DNA of 64,000 bases from Pseudophaeobacter arcticus DSM 23566 (GCF_000473205.1 NZ_KI421507.1:2471302-2535301), one strand, 5' to 3'. Numbered from the stretch's first letter, positions 1-8,036 are shown. Numbers and translations: made by a program. Notes: generated from the sequence alone by a model not told the origin.

Positions 1-117
1 GGTCTTGTTTCACCCAGTTTCCGCGTATTTTCCGATCACTGCGCGGGATAGTGCGGGCGGTTTCAGTCCTCCTCCAAAGTACCCACCGCCCGCACACCAA
101 CCCACCGAGGTCATACA

Positions 118-687
118 ATGCCCGCACACAGCCTTGCCGCCGCCGCGGCTGAAATCGCCGCCCAGCAGGGCATTTGCAAAATTCTGAAATTTCAGGATCT
201 GGGCGGTGAACTGACCCCGCCCAGCGATGATCCGCAGGACTGGTGGGAGCCGGAAAACCTAACGCACCGCGCCGAATTGCACGGCATCAAGGCAAGCTCC
301 GACAACTTCTTTGACGCCATAACCGCCTGGACCAAAGCCGCCCATCAGGCCAGCGCCCGAAATCGCCGCGCCACCGATGGCCGCCCGGATTGCCCCTACA
401 ACGGGCAAGGCCTCGCGCCAGAAGCGTCAAAGGTTTCAAAATCTGCCGATCAGATTAATTGCCAGGATCCTCTGGTATCTGACGCGCAGCCGCGCTCAAG
501 CGAAGAAGATCTTGGGCCAACTGATCGGCCTGCTCTGGCGTCAAGACGATTTGAAGCGCATCAAGTTTCGCCTGTGTATTCGCTACCGCCACCAGATGTT
601 CAACTGATTGAACCGTCTCAAGTCGCAATAGACACGACATCCCAAATCCAACAGCGGGCGTCCAGCCCACCACCGGACAAAGAGTGA
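118..687 (+). CDS. Hypothetical protein of the prophage-like island
   Basis: This 189-aa frame begins at an ATG preceded by GAGG at 107-110, a good ribosome-binding site. The first 80 or so residues look like a folded, mostly helical protein with a Trp-rich patch (DWWEPENL). The remainder is rich in Pro, Ser and Gln and of low complexity. From 455 onward it lies antisense to a convincing minus-strand gene. The true protein may therefore be shorter, or the gene may have shifted frame near 350-400. I recognise no family and assign no function. Confidence 0.45.
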   Translation: MPAHSLAAAAAEIAAQQGICKILKFQDLGGELTPPSDDPQDWWEPENLTHRAELHGIKASSDNFFDAITAWTKAAHQASARNRRATDGRPDCPYNGQGLAPEASKVSKSADQINCQDPLVSDAQPRSSEEDLGPTDRPALASRRFEAHQVSPVYSLPPPDVQLIEPSQVAIDTTSQIQQRASSPPPDKE

Positions 688-727
688 TGTTTCCCGACTT
701 ATCCGTATCCCAACCTGCAGCTGTCAT
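455..727 (-). CDS. Small hypothetical protein (90 aa), island cargo
   Basis: The frame has a GGAG-type ribosome-binding site just upstream of its ATG. It encodes a compact 90-aa protein with a predicted C-terminal amphipathic helix (LTPEQADQLAQDLLRL). Composition and codon use are more protein-like than the plus-strand frame that overlaps it. It is divergent from the gene starting at 874, so the 728-873 gap probably holds both promoters. The family is not recognised. It is plausibly a small phage or plasmid-type accessory protein. Confidence 0.55.
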   Translation of the reverse strand: MTAAGWDTDKSGNITLCPVVGWTPAVGFGMSCLLRLETVQSVEHLVAVANTQAKLDALQIVLTPEQADQLAQDLLRLSAAARQIPEDPGN

Positions 728-873
728 GAATGCTCTCCCTCAAAAAGCAAAACAATCGCAGCAAGAAACATTTTCAGCAACACCCGCAGCGTGAGCGCTG
801 CACTGGGGCGCGGCACAGAAAGCCATCACTCACGGACAACCGCCGCGCCCCAACCGATCAACAGGAGGCACCC

Positions 874-1134
874 ATGCAACAGATAACCCAGGACAAGGCC
901 CCCATGCGCGCCGCCATGCTGGCCCATGATGTCGCCTTTCAGCGCTACGCTGCCACTCGCAACGGGATGCACGGCGAACAGTTCAGCCCGACAGCGGCGA
1001 CCGAACACCTGCGCACCGTCTGTCGGATCCAGAGCCGCAAGGAACTGGCGACCGATGCCGCAGCCTTCCAACGATTTCTGCGCCTGCACACTGATTTTGA
1101 AATCAGCGCTGGCCGCTTGCCGACCCCACGCTAA
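874..1134 (+). CDS. Small hypothetical protein (86 aa), island cargo
   Basis: The open frame extends upstream to 730, but the ATG at 874 follows a strong AGGAGG (863-868) at ideal spacing, so I place the start there. The 86-aa product is mostly helical, has many Ala, Arg and His residues, and shows no signal peptide or membrane segment. It is the first of a run of same-strand genes leading to the DUF2303 gene. The family is not recognised. Confidence 0.6.
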   Translation: MQQITQDKAPMRAAMLAHDVAFQRYAATRNGMHGEQFSPTAATEHLRTVCRIQSRKELATDAAAFQRFLRLHTDFEISAGRLPTPR

Positions 1135-1151
1135 CCCGAAAGGAACCTCAA

Positions 1152-1571
1152 GTGATGACCGCCCACCTGCCCCCCGCCATGACCAAACCAGAGCCAAACG
1201 ACCCCTACAAAATGCGCTCCATTGAACAGATTTTGTCGCTGTTTGATGGGGGCAACTTCCTACAGCAACTCATGACCGATCACCGTCAGTTGCAAATGGA
1301 TCTGCTGGAACACAAGGCAGAGCATGGCGCCAAGGGCTGCAGCGGCAGCATGACCATCACGCTGAACTACGCCCTGGGCAATTCCGGCGATGTGGCGATG
1401 GGCGCAACGGCCAACTTCAAAGGGCCAAAGAAACCCCCATCCAGCGCCGCAGCCTTCATCAACGAAAAGGGCGAACTGACGCTCTACAGCCCATTCATGA
1501 AGCAGATGCACCAACCGCGTGATGTCACCGACTACGACCCCGAAACCGGCGAAATCCGAGATCTGGATTAA
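1152..1571 (+). CDS. Hypothetical phage-type protein (139 aa)
   Basis: The GTG at 1152 is best placed relative to the AGGAA at 1140-1144, and an ATG follows immediately at 1155. After a helical N-terminus, residues about 65-110 alternate polar and hydrophobic residues (SGSMTITLNYALGNSGDVAMG), suggesting a beta-rich domain. The C-terminus ends in DYDPETGEIRDLD, a short acidic tail. It lies 42 bp upstream of the DUF2303 gene and is probably co-transcribed with it. The arrangement resembles phage recombination or early modules, but no function can be assigned. Confidence 0.65.
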   Translation: MMTAHLPPAMTKPEPNDPYKMRSIEQILSLFDGGNFLQQLMTDHRQLQMDLLEHKAEHGAKGCSGSMTITLNYALGNSGDVAMGATANFKGPKKPPSSAAAFINEKGELTLYSPFMKQMHQPRDVTDYDPETGEIRDLD

Positions 1572-1612
1572 GCAGCCACGAAACAAACAACTCAGCGCCA
1601 AAGGAAAACCAA

Positions 1613-2605
1613 ATGGCATATGACGACCCAGACGTAATGCAAAACCCGGCTGAAACCATGCGCAAGGTCATGGAAGAAATCGGCAATCACACTCCAGTCA
1701 CCTTACCCGATGCACTGGACCTGACCAAACCCGCCATCATCAGCAGCCCAAAGCACCGCGACACCAAGAACCTGACAGGCGAGATCCGCGCCGCTGCCGA
1801 GTTCCTGAAACCAGCCAGGCGCAAGGGCACAGCGCAACTGGAAGATCTGCAAAGCCTGATCGACTGGGCCAATCGGTTCAAAGGCGATACCTCTGCCCTG
1901 TTTGCGCGCGCTGATATGAAGGCCCCCAAATTGACCTGCATTGCGGATTACCACGCGGGCGGCGCGATCGACCCCGTGTCCGCCACCGGAGACGCAACAG
2001 CGCGCCACTGCCATCACAAAGCCATCTACAGCTTCCCCCTGTCAGATGAATGGGAGGCCTGGATGAATATCTCAGGCGAGGCACTGGCCAAGGATGAAAT
2101 GGGGGAATTCATCGAAATTCATGCCCTCGAGGTCATGGACCCAACCCCAGCGATTATCAAAGGATCTGCCTCCGACAAGAACCAAGGTTGGGAAAACCGC
2201 CTGATCGAAACCGCAGACAAGATCGAGGGCCGGTTTGGCCAGCTGCACCAGCTGCTGCAGATGAGCCGACAGTTTCAGGTGTTTGAGACCAGCGACCTGA
2301 AGGTCAGCACCAACCGCGACTCCGGCGAATCTCAGATCAGCTTTCTGAATGAGCATAAGGACGCAGAGGGCGCACCATTGCAAATTCCCAACCTGATCAT
2401 CATCGCCATCCCCGTGTTCCGGGGCGGTGCCCCTTATCGCATGGCCGTGCGCTTTCGCTACCGCAAAAGCGGCAGCACCGTGAAATTCATCATGACGGTT
2501 TTCAATCCTGAAAAATACTTTGAAGACGCCTACCGCGAGGCGGTGGCGAAAGCCCGAGAAGGGACGGAACTCCCCCTTTTCTATGGCAGCCCAGAAGCCA
2601 GCTAA
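1613..2605 (+). CDS. DUF2303 (YfdQ-like) phage protein
   Basis: The 330-aa product matches the DUF2303/YfdQ family known from prophages. It contains the recognisable pattern of a central TCIADYHAGG segment followed by HKAIYSFPLSDEWEAW and an EFIEIHALEV region. The C-terminal half is beta-rich and ends with a VKFIMTVFNPEK segment. The length is slightly above typical family members. The biochemical role of the family is not established. It usually sits among early or recombination genes of temperate phages, which fits the recombinase about 0.7 kb downstream. The ATG has a purine-rich AAAGGAAAACCAA leader. Confidence 0.85.
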   Translation: MAYDDPDVMQNPAETMRKVMEEIGNHTPVTLPDALDLTKPAIISSPKHRDTKNLTGEIRAAAEFLKPARRKGTAQLEDLQSLIDWANRFKGDTSALFARADMKAPKLTCIADYHAGGAIDPVSATGDATARHCHHKAIYSFPLSDEWEAWMNISGEALAKDEMGEFIEIHALEVMDPTPAIIKGSASDKNQGWENRLIETADKIEGRFGQLHQLLQMSRQFQVFETSDLKVSTNRDSGESQISFLNEHKDAEGAPLQIPNLIIIAIPVFRGGAPYRMAVRFRYRKSGSTVKFIMTVFNPEKYFEDAYREAVAKAREGTELPLFYGSPEAS

Positions 2606-2625
2606 ACCCGCCTGACTTCTCTTTT

Positions 2626-2650
2626 TGCCCCCTCATCAACAGAGGGGGCA
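2626..2650. other. Perfect 9-bp stem-loop after the DUF2303 gene
   Basis: TGCCCCCTC and GAGGGGGCA flank a 7-nt loop just after the DUF2303 stop. A T-run precedes the stem on the plus strand rather than following it, so this is not a canonical terminator in that direction. It could be an mRNA-processing or partial-attenuation hairpin. Confidence 0.4.
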
Positions 2651-2697
2651 GCGACGGAAACCAGCATCGAAACCCACACCAATCTAAGGAGGACGGC

Positions 2698-2859
2698 ATG
2701 AAAGATCTGCGAGTTTGTGAAGGCTGTGGCGGGTGGCGTGAAAAATATCGCGTCTGCGAAGAATGCGGCTGGGGCGACATGCGAGAAATGGCCCCGCCAG
2801 AACCCGAGGGAAACAGCCGCAGTTTGCGCCGATTGCTCAAGAATAAGCGCCGCAAGTAA
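2698..2859 (+). CDS. CxxC mini-protein (53 aa), zinc-ribbon-like
   Basis: A strong AAGGAGG ribosome-binding site (2686-2692) precedes this ATG. The 53-aa product opens with two CxxC pairs (CEGCGGW and CEECGWGD) spaced like a small zinc ribbon. It ends in a very basic tail (LRRLLKNKRRK). That combination suggests a nucleic-acid-binding mini-protein. It sits in line with phage-type genes on both sides. The family is not recognised and metal binding is inferred only from the cysteine spacing. Confidence 0.7.
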   Translation: MKDLRVCEGCGGWREKYRVCEECGWGDMREMAPPEPEGNSRSLRRLLKNKRRK

Positions 2860-2892
2860 TGCCAACCCACCCCCACTTTGATGGAGCGACCT

Positions 2893-3255
2893 ATGAACGG
2901 AATCGAGAGCATCGCCGCAGAGCGCAAGCGGCAGATCGAGGTAGAGGGCTGGACGCCCGAGCATGACGACGCCCACAGCGACGGGGAAATGGCCGGGGCC
3001 GCTGCCTGCTACGCGATGCAGGTTGCGCTTGACTGCATTGGTCGCAACGACCTGCACCAGACTGTCAGCCGGACAATCCGAGAACTGTGGCCATGGTCAT
3101 CGCACTGGTGGAAGCCGAAGAACCGACGCGCCGATCTTGTCAGAGCTGGCGCTCTGATCGCCGCCGAGATCGACCGCATCGACCGCGCCGAGAATGCCCG
3201 GATCAACGCCGAGGGGTGGCAGGACGCACCCGGGCGCATTCCAGACTACGACTAA
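2893..3255 (+). CDS. Phage-type protein with WPWS/WWKPK motif
   Basis: I chose the ATG at 2893 because GGAG at 2884-2887 lies six bases upstream; an in-frame ATG at 2881 has no such site. The 120-aa product has the signature of a widespread phage family: AAERKRQIEVEGWTPEHDD at the N-terminus, a helical core, WPWSSHWWKPK, then a LVRAGALIAAEIDRIDR helix. Such proteins are common cargo of proteobacterial phages, and their function is unknown to me. The match supports the prophage reading of this end. Confidence 0.75.
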   Translation: MNGIESIAAERKRQIEVEGWTPEHDDAHSDGEMAGAAACYAMQVALDCIGRNDLHQTVSRTIRELWPWSSHWWKPKNRRADLVRAGALIAAEIDRIDRAENARINAEGWQDAPGRIPDYD

Positions 3256-3295
3256 ATCCAGTTACCCCCGAAACCGCACTTTTCGCAGGAAAACC

Positions 3296-3967
3296 GTGAC
3301 CAAGCCTGAGATTGTCAAAGTGGGTTACGCCCGCGTTTCCACCATAGAGCAGAACCTAGACATGCAAATCACAGCCCTCAAACAATACGGCGTCAAAGAT
3401 GCAATGATCTTTACCGACAAAATGAGCGGCGCAAAGCACAACCGGCCCGGCTTGAAAGCGGCGATCTCTGCAGCTTCAAAACTTGGGGGTGAATTTGTGG
3501 TCTGGAAGCTCGACAGGCTGGGACGCACATTGCTCGGCATATTGGATTCGATGCAAACGTTTGAGGCCAATAACGTCCTGCTGGTGAGCCTGACAGAGCG
3601 CTTTGACCTCGCCAACCCCATGGGTAAGGGGATGTTTCACATCATGGCATCCCTAGCGCAAATGGAGCGTGACCTGATCAGGGAGCGCACGATCGCAGGC
3701 ATGAAGGCGGCAAAGGAGCGCGGCGAGCGTCACGGCAGACCACAGACGATGACACCAGAGCGGATCAGGAAGGCAACAGAACTGATTGGAGCTGGTGTAT
3801 CGGCCACACAGATCATTCCCGCAATGCAGGCGTTGCCAGGGCCTCCCATCAACAAGTCCCGCGTCTATCAATGGGTCAGGGACTTCAAAAAACGGCAGAC
3901 CAAAACGCCACCAGCTCCATGCCTAAAAGAAATAACCGACAAAACTGAAAAAGGGATCTCCCGATGA
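3296..3967 (+). CDS. Serine recombinase (resolvase/invertase type)
   Basis: The start is a GTG at 3296 preceded by AGGA at 3287-3290; the frame stays open further upstream without support. The 223-aa protein has the resolvase N-terminal domain with the nucleophile Ser15 in YARVSTIEQN. It also has the active-site arginine cluster in VWKLDRLGRT and the long E-helix (ERDLIRERTIAGMKAA). A C-terminal helix-turn-helix ends in SRVYQWVRDF. The size is that of small resolvases/invertases, not of large serine phage integrases. Its stop overlaps the start of the PrtN-like gene. It may invert or resolve DNA or mobilise the island. Confidence 0.92.
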   Translation: MTKPEIVKVGYARVSTIEQNLDMQITALKQYGVKDAMIFTDKMSGAKHNRPGLKAAISAASKLGGEFVVWKLDRLGRTLLGILDSMQTFEANNVLLVSLTERFDLANPMGKGMFHIMASLAQMERDLIRERTIAGMKAAKERGERHGRPQTMTPERIRKATELIGAGVSATQIIPAMQALPGPPINKSRVYQWVRDFKKRQTKTPPAPCLKEITDKTEKGISR

Positions 3968-4224
3968 ACACTCTTTGGCTACTAACAGCAAAGTATGAAG
4001 GCAAGCCAGTGGTGTCAGCCGATGAGGTGCGCCAAGATTATTTTGGCGGAATGAACCGCGAGGTATTCCTCAAAAAAGTGGACAGTGGAGAAATCCCCCT
4101 GCCCCTTACACGTTTAGGGTCCGGTCAGAAGGCTGCCAAATGTGTCCACATCACAGATCTAGCCAAGTACATCGACGCTTGCGCTCTACAGGCAAGAAAA
4201 GAGCTGCAACGAAAGATTAGTTAA
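3964..4224 (+). CDS. PrtN-like (pyocin activator) DNA-binding protein
   Basis: The 86-aa protein matches the pyocin-activator PrtN family: MNTLWLLTAKYEGKPVV, a DYFGGMN segment, LPLTRLGSGQKAAKCVHITDLAKYID, and a charged C-terminal helix. The fold is expected to be a small winged-helix or excisionase-like DNA-binding domain. Its ATG overlaps the recombinase stop (ATGA), implying translational coupling. In Pseudomonas PrtN activates pyocin genes. Here, last in the island and coupled to a recombinase, it could instead act as a recombination directionality factor. That role is inference. Confidence 0.8.
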   Translation: MNTLWLLTAKYEGKPVVSADEVRQDYFGGMNREVFLKKVDSGEIPLPLTRLGSGQKAAKCVHITDLAKYIDACALQARKELQRKIS

Positions 4225-4544
4225 GCAACTCAGCGGGGAAAGTATGCCCCGCAGTATGCCCTAATAAGAAATGTTATTTTTACTATTTAATTACAAATAC
4301 TTACACAATATGAAATCCGGTTACAAATCGCCACGATGTTGATGCAAAATCCGATACGCCGGTTGGCCCCCTCAGTCAAGAGGCGCGCGCGTACTGAGCA
4401 CGCAATCACTGCCCTGTGATCTGTCACACTTGCCGCCAGGCTTGCGTGCCCGGGGTGCCCATGCTGTTATCAAGCCTTGAGTGTTGCACACAGGTTTTAC
4501 ACCAGCCTAACCAGGTTTTCCACCGGCTTAACAAAGGGCAGATC
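4225..4544. other. AT-rich boundary between island and core chromosome
   Basis: No gene is seen in these 320 bases. A GCGGGG/CCCCGC hairpin lies just after the PrtN-like gene (about 4232-4250). The stretch at 4260-4330 is far richer in A and T than its surroundings. Two 21-bp direct repeats follow at 4491-4532. The composition step and the gene content on either side make this the likely island edge. I could not identify an attachment-site duplication from one end alone, and no tRNA gene is present. Confidence 0.5.
4491..4532. repeat. Tandem direct repeat, 2 x 21 bp
   Basis: Both copies begin CAGGTTTT and end in TTAAC or CTAAC, with a few mismatches (4491-4511 and 4512-4532). They lie 12 bp before the glutathione transferase start, so they may overlap its 5' untranslated region. 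Confidence 0.75.
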
Positions 4545-5243
4545 ATGCAGGATCCAATCGCGCTATATTACTGGCCAACGCCAAACGGCTGGAAGATTTC
4601 CATCGCGCTGGAAGAAATGGGCCTGCCCTATACGGTCAACCTGATTGATATTTCTGCTGGTGATCAGTTTGCAGCGGAGTTTCTAACGATCTCGCCCAAC
4701 AATCGTATGCCCGCCATTACCGATCCGGATGGCCCCGATGGCAAACCCGTTTCCCTGTTTGAGAGCGGCGCGATTCTGCAATATCTGGCGCGCAAAACCG
4801 GGCAGTTCTACGGCGAAACCGAACGGCAGCGCCTGGTGGTGGAGCAATGGCTGATGTGGCAGATGGGCGGTCTGGGGCCGATGGCCGGTCAGGCGCATCA
4901 TTTCCTGAAATACGCACCAGAGCCAATCCCCTATGCCAAGGACCGCTATCGCGCCGAGGTTGCCCGGCTGTACGGTGTGCTCGACCGGCAATTGGCGCAA
5001 AACCAATATGTGGCGGGTGACAGCTTTACCATTGCCGATATGGCCATCTGGCCCTGGGCCTCATTGTGGGAAGGTCAGGAGCAGTCTCTGGATGACAAAC
5101 CGCATATGGCACGCTGGCTGGATCACCTTTGGGCCCGCCCCTGTATCATCGCCGGACGAAGCCTGGAGGCTGCGCGGCGCGGCGATCGCTCTGACAGCCG
5201 CGCACAAGAGGTGATCTTTGGCAAAGACCCCGCTGGGCAATAG
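4545..5243 (+). CDS. Glutathione S-transferase family protein (YfcG/YghU-like)
   Basis: I place the start at the ATG at 4545; the frame is open further upstream but without similarity. The 232-aa protein has an N-terminal thioredoxin-fold domain beginning LYYWPTPNGWKISIALEEMG, the TPNG pattern of the YfcG/YghU subgroup. NNRMPAITDPDG (cis-Pro loop) and ESGAILQYLA (SNAIL-like glutathione site) follow. The C-terminal helical domain contains WLMWQMGGLGPMAGQ and FTIADMAIWPW. Members typically show disulfide reductase or peroxide-related activity. It is the first core gene beside the island. Confidence 0.88.
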   Translation: MQDPIALYYWPTPNGWKISIALEEMGLPYTVNLIDISAGDQFAAEFLTISPNNRMPAITDPDGPDGKPVSLFESGAILQYLARKTGQFYGETERQRLVVEQWLMWQMGGLGPMAGQAHHFLKYAPEPIPYAKDRYRAEVARLYGVLDRQLAQNQYVAGDSFTIADMAIWPWASLWEGQEQSLDDKPHMARWLDHLWARPCIIAGRSLEAARRGDRSDSRAQEVIFGKDPAGQ

Positions 5244-5281
5244 ACCCGCCTGTGCTGGTGCCCAGGTTCTGATCCTGGTGC

Positions 5282-5902
5282 TCAGGCCTCGTCTTCATCG
5301 GACAGGCCGTATTGCTGCAACACCCGCCCCTGGAACATAAAAAAGGCAAACATCGCCACCGGCAGGCCAAAGGTTTTGAAATAGACCCAGGTATCTGTGC
5401 TAAAGCTGCGCCAGATCGCCTCGTTCGCCAGCGCAAGTGCCAGGAAAAACAGGCAAAAACGCCGGGTGAGGATCATCCAGCCCTCCTGTTCCAGCGGCAT
5501 GAGCTCTTCCATCACCAGCTTGAGATAGCTTTGACCGCGCAGCAGGCCTATCCCCAGAGCCCCGCCAAACAGCAGGTAGATCAGCGTTGGTTTCATCTTG
5601 AAAAATCGCTCATCATTGAGCCAGACCGACAGCCCCCCCATAAAGACCACCAGCACCAGCGTGGCCAGCTGCATCTTTGACAGATGGCCCGTGAGCTTCC
5701 ACAGCGCCAGCGTCGAGAGCACCATCAGCGGGATAAAGGCCGCCGTCACGATGATAAAGCCCTTGTACTCCTGCCCGGCGATCAGAAACACCTCTTCGCG
5801 CAGTTTGATGTAGCCGATAAAAAACAGAACAACAGGGCCAAGCTCCAGCACCAGTTTCAGGGTTGGATTGATCTTCTTGGCTGCACTTGTGTCGCGCGTC
5901 AT
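5282..5902 (-). CDS. yciB: Inner membrane septation protein A (IspZ/YciB family)
   Basis: The 206-aa polytopic membrane protein matches the IspZ/YciB family: KLVLELGPVVLFFIGY near the N-terminus, FKMKPTLIYLLFGGALGIGLL in the centre, and WVYFKTFGLPVAMFAFFMFQ at the end. Five or six hydrophobic segments can be traced. Family members are linked to septation and envelope integrity. It lies downstream of the EamA gene and ftsY on the same strand, a common Rhodobacteraceae arrangement. The ATG has an AGGAGATTCC leader. Confidence 0.9.
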   Translation of the reverse strand: MTRDTSAAKKINPTLKLVLELGPVVLFFIGYIKLREEVFLIAGQEYKGFIIVTAAFIPLMVLSTLALWKLTGHLSKMQLATLVLVVFMGGLSVWLNDERFFKMKPTLIYLLFGGALGIGLLRGQSYLKLVMEELMPLEQEGWMILTRRFCLFFLALALANEAIWRSFSTDTWVYFKTFGLPVAMFAFFMFQGRVLQQYGLSDEDEA

Positions 5903-5953
5903 GGAATCTCCTGTAGGTCTATGCCGCTCTGGGCATTTTGGGGCAGGCTGATG

Positions 5954-6856
5954 TCAGCCCCCCATCTCCACTATCACGGCGCCCAGCGCGATCAAAGCCA
6001 TCAAGGCAATGCGCCGGGGACCAACGGTTTCTTTCAGCACCAGCCAGCCGATGAGGGCGGCAAAGACGGTTGAGGTCTCGCGCAGCACGGCCGCCTCGCC
6101 GACCTTGTCCAGTCGGGTGGCCAGCATCACCGCGCCAAAGGAGGCAAAGGCCACAAATCCGCCAAAGATGCCTTTGACCACCAGAGGGGCCAGGTCAGGT
6201 TTTTTGGTCATGCGGCGCCAGCGCAGACAGGCATAGGGCGGCATCACCAGACCGTCGATCATGAAGAACCAGGCGAGAAAGGTGAAAGGATCGGCAGTGG
6301 CGCGGATACCATAGGCGTCATAGGTGGTGTAAAGCGCCACAAACAGCCCGGTGATCAGCGCCAGAAACATCGCCAATCCCAGGGTTTCGCGGTGGGTCTC
6401 CAAGTAGCGGTAGTTATAAGCGGCAAGACCAAAGATCCCCGCCAGCAGCACCCCGACCCCGGCCCATTGCACCAGCGAAAAGACCTCTCCAAACAGATAG
6501 TAGGAACCGATCACCGTGAACAGTGGTCCGGTGCCGCGCACCACCGGATAGACCACCGTATAGCTGCCCTTGGTATAGGCCAGCGCCTGCAAGACCTTGT
6601 AGGCCACGTGAATCCCCCAGACCACGGCAAATATTGGCCACATATGGGGTTCCGGCCAGGGCACCACAAAAAGCGCAAAGGGGGCAGCCATCAGCCCATA
6701 GGAGGCATCAATGGCGCCGCGTGACAGCCAGGGGTCGTAGCGCCCCTTTTGCAACGCGCCAAAGACCGCATGCAGGAAGGCCGCCATCAGGGCCAGCCCC
6801 AGCGCGGCCTGATGCCCGGCCTCGGTGCCTTCCAGGGAGATTAACCATTCGCTCAT
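5954..6856 (-). CDS. EamA/DMT-family membrane transporter
   Basis: This 300-aa protein has about ten hydrophobic segments in two EamA-type halves. The first half ends around GVLLAGIFGLAAYNY and the second around LKETVGPRRIALMALIALGAVIVEMGG, the typical closing signature of each repeat. Drug/metabolite transporters of this group export amino acids or other small metabolites, but the substrate here cannot be read. It lies between ftsY and yciB on the same strand. Confidence 0.85.
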   Translation of the reverse strand: MSEWLISLEGTEAGHQAALGLALMAAFLHAVFGALQKGRYDPWLSRGAIDASYGLMAAPFALFVVPWPEPHMWPIFAVVWGIHVAYKVLQALAYTKGSYTVVYPVVRGTGPLFTVIGSYYLFGEVFSLVQWAGVGVLLAGIFGLAAYNYRYLETHRETLGLAMFLALITGLFVALYTTYDAYGIRATADPFTFLAWFFMIDGLVMPPYACLRWRRMTKKPDLAPLVVKGIFGGFVAFASFGAVMLATRLDKVGEAAVLRETSTVFAALIGWLVLKETVGPRRIALMALIALGAVIVEMGG

Positions 6857-6896
6857 TTGGGCAGCTCAATCTGTTTTTGAAGAGGCAAAGTTGGGG

Positions 6897-6945
6897 GTTT
6901 TCCACCCCCAAACCCCCGGAGGATATTTACAGCCAAATGAAAGGT
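6897..6945. repeat. Rhodobacterales-type intergenic hairpin motif
   Basis: TTGGGGGT and ACCCCCAA form a perfect 8-bp stem, followed by CCCCCGGAGGATATTT and then CCAAATGAA. From memory, very similar stretches (CCCCCGGAGTATTTTT followed by CCAAGATGAAG) recur between genes in many Rhodobacteraceae. It sits between ftsY and the EamA gene. A terminator or processing role is inferred. Confidence 0.45.
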
Positions 6946-6959
6946 GGCGGGGCATTTTG

Positions 6960-8036
6960 TCAGGGTTGGTCCAGACCGGTCAGGGCAGCAGCGAACTCTT
7001 CGGGGTCAAAAGGGGCAAGGTCGTCGATCTGTTCGCCCACGCCGATGGCGTGGATGGGCAGGGCAAATTTATCTGCCAGCGCCACCAGCACGCCGCCTTT
7101 GGCGGTGCCATCCAGTTTGGTCATCACCAGCCCCGAGACATCCGCCAGTTTCTGAAAGGTCTCAACCTGGTTCAGTGCGTTCTGACCGGTGGTGGCGTCC
7201 AGCACCAGCAGGGTATTATGCGGCGCGGTCTCGTCCTTTTTGCGGATGACACGGATGATCTTGGAGAGTTCCTCCATCAGGTCGGCCCGGTTCTGCAGAC
7301 GCCCAGCGGTGTCGATCAACAGCAGATCAGCGCCATCTTCCTGGGCGCGGGTCATGGCGTCATAGGCGAGGCTGGCCGGATCAGAACCTTCGGGGGCGGT
7401 CAAAACCGGCACCCCGGCGCGATCGCCCCAGACCTGAAGCTGTTCAACAGCCGCCGCGCGGAAGGTATCACCTGCAGCGATCACCACGTTTTTTCCCGCA
7501 GCCTTGAACTGGCTGGCCAGTTTGCCAATTGTGGTGGTCTTGCCCGAGCCATTGACCCCGACCACCAGAACCACCTGAGGGCGATGCGCATAGAGTGGCA
7601 TCGGTTTGGCCACCTGTTCCATCACCCGCGCCACCTCGGCGGCCAGCAATTCCTTGATCTCGCGGGCGGAGAGTTTCTTGCCCAGGCGTCCTTCGGCCAT
7701 ATTGGCGGTCACCCGCAGCGCCGTGTCCACCCCCATGTCGGCGGCGATCAGCAGCTCTTCGAGTTGCTCCAGCATCTCGTCATCCAGGGTTCGACGCTGT
7801 TCGCTGCCAGTGCTGCGTCCCACAAGACGCCCCAAAAGACCTGCGGGTTTTTCTGGTATCACTGCTGTGTCCTGCGAGCGCCCATTGGGCGCCGCCTCCG
7901 CACCGGCTGACTCCTCTGCGGTGGGCAGCGACGCGACCTCTGCTGGGCCGCCCTCATCAACAATTGCCTCCAGCCCCTCGTCCAGTTTTGACGAGGATTT
8001 GAACAAGCGCTCCTTGAGCTTTGAGAAAAACGCCAT
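6960..8036 (-). CDS. ftsY: Signal recognition particle receptor FtsY
   Basis: The 358-aa GTPase docks SRP-ribosome complexes to the Sec translocon at the inner membrane. It has an acidic, variable A region (residues about 15-65), then the N domain. The G domain starts with the P-loop GVNGSGKTT at about 160-168, followed by DTFRAAAVEQLQVW, LLIDTAGRLQN and MTKLDGTAKGG. The length is normal for alphaproteobacterial FtsY. It is the first gene of the ftsY-EamA-yciB stretch on the minus strand. Confidence 0.97.
   Translation of the reverse strand: MAFFSKLKERLFKSSSKLDEGLEAIVDEGGPAEVASLPTAEESAGAEAAPNGRSQDTAVIPEKPAGLLGRLVGRSTGSEQRRTLDDEMLEQLEELLIAADMGVDTALRVTANMAEGRLGKKLSAREIKELLAAEVARVMEQVAKPMPLYAHRPQVVLVVGVNGSGKTTTIGKLASQFKAAGKNVVIAAGDTFRAAAVEQLQVWGDRAGVPVLTAPEGSDPASLAYDAMTRAQEDGADLLLIDTAGRLQNRADLMEELSKIIRVIRKKDETAPHNTLLVLDATTGQNALNQVETFQKLADVSGLVMTKLDGTAKGGVLVALADKFALPIHAIGVGEQIDDLAPFDPEEFAAALTGLDQP

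Noticed and set aside
4225..4544. tRNA gene as attachment site at the island edge
   Set aside because: No cloverleaf or T-arm consensus was found on either strand.
6825..7910. 361-aa open frame antisense to ftsY
   Set aside because: FtsY motifs on the other strand are unambiguous.
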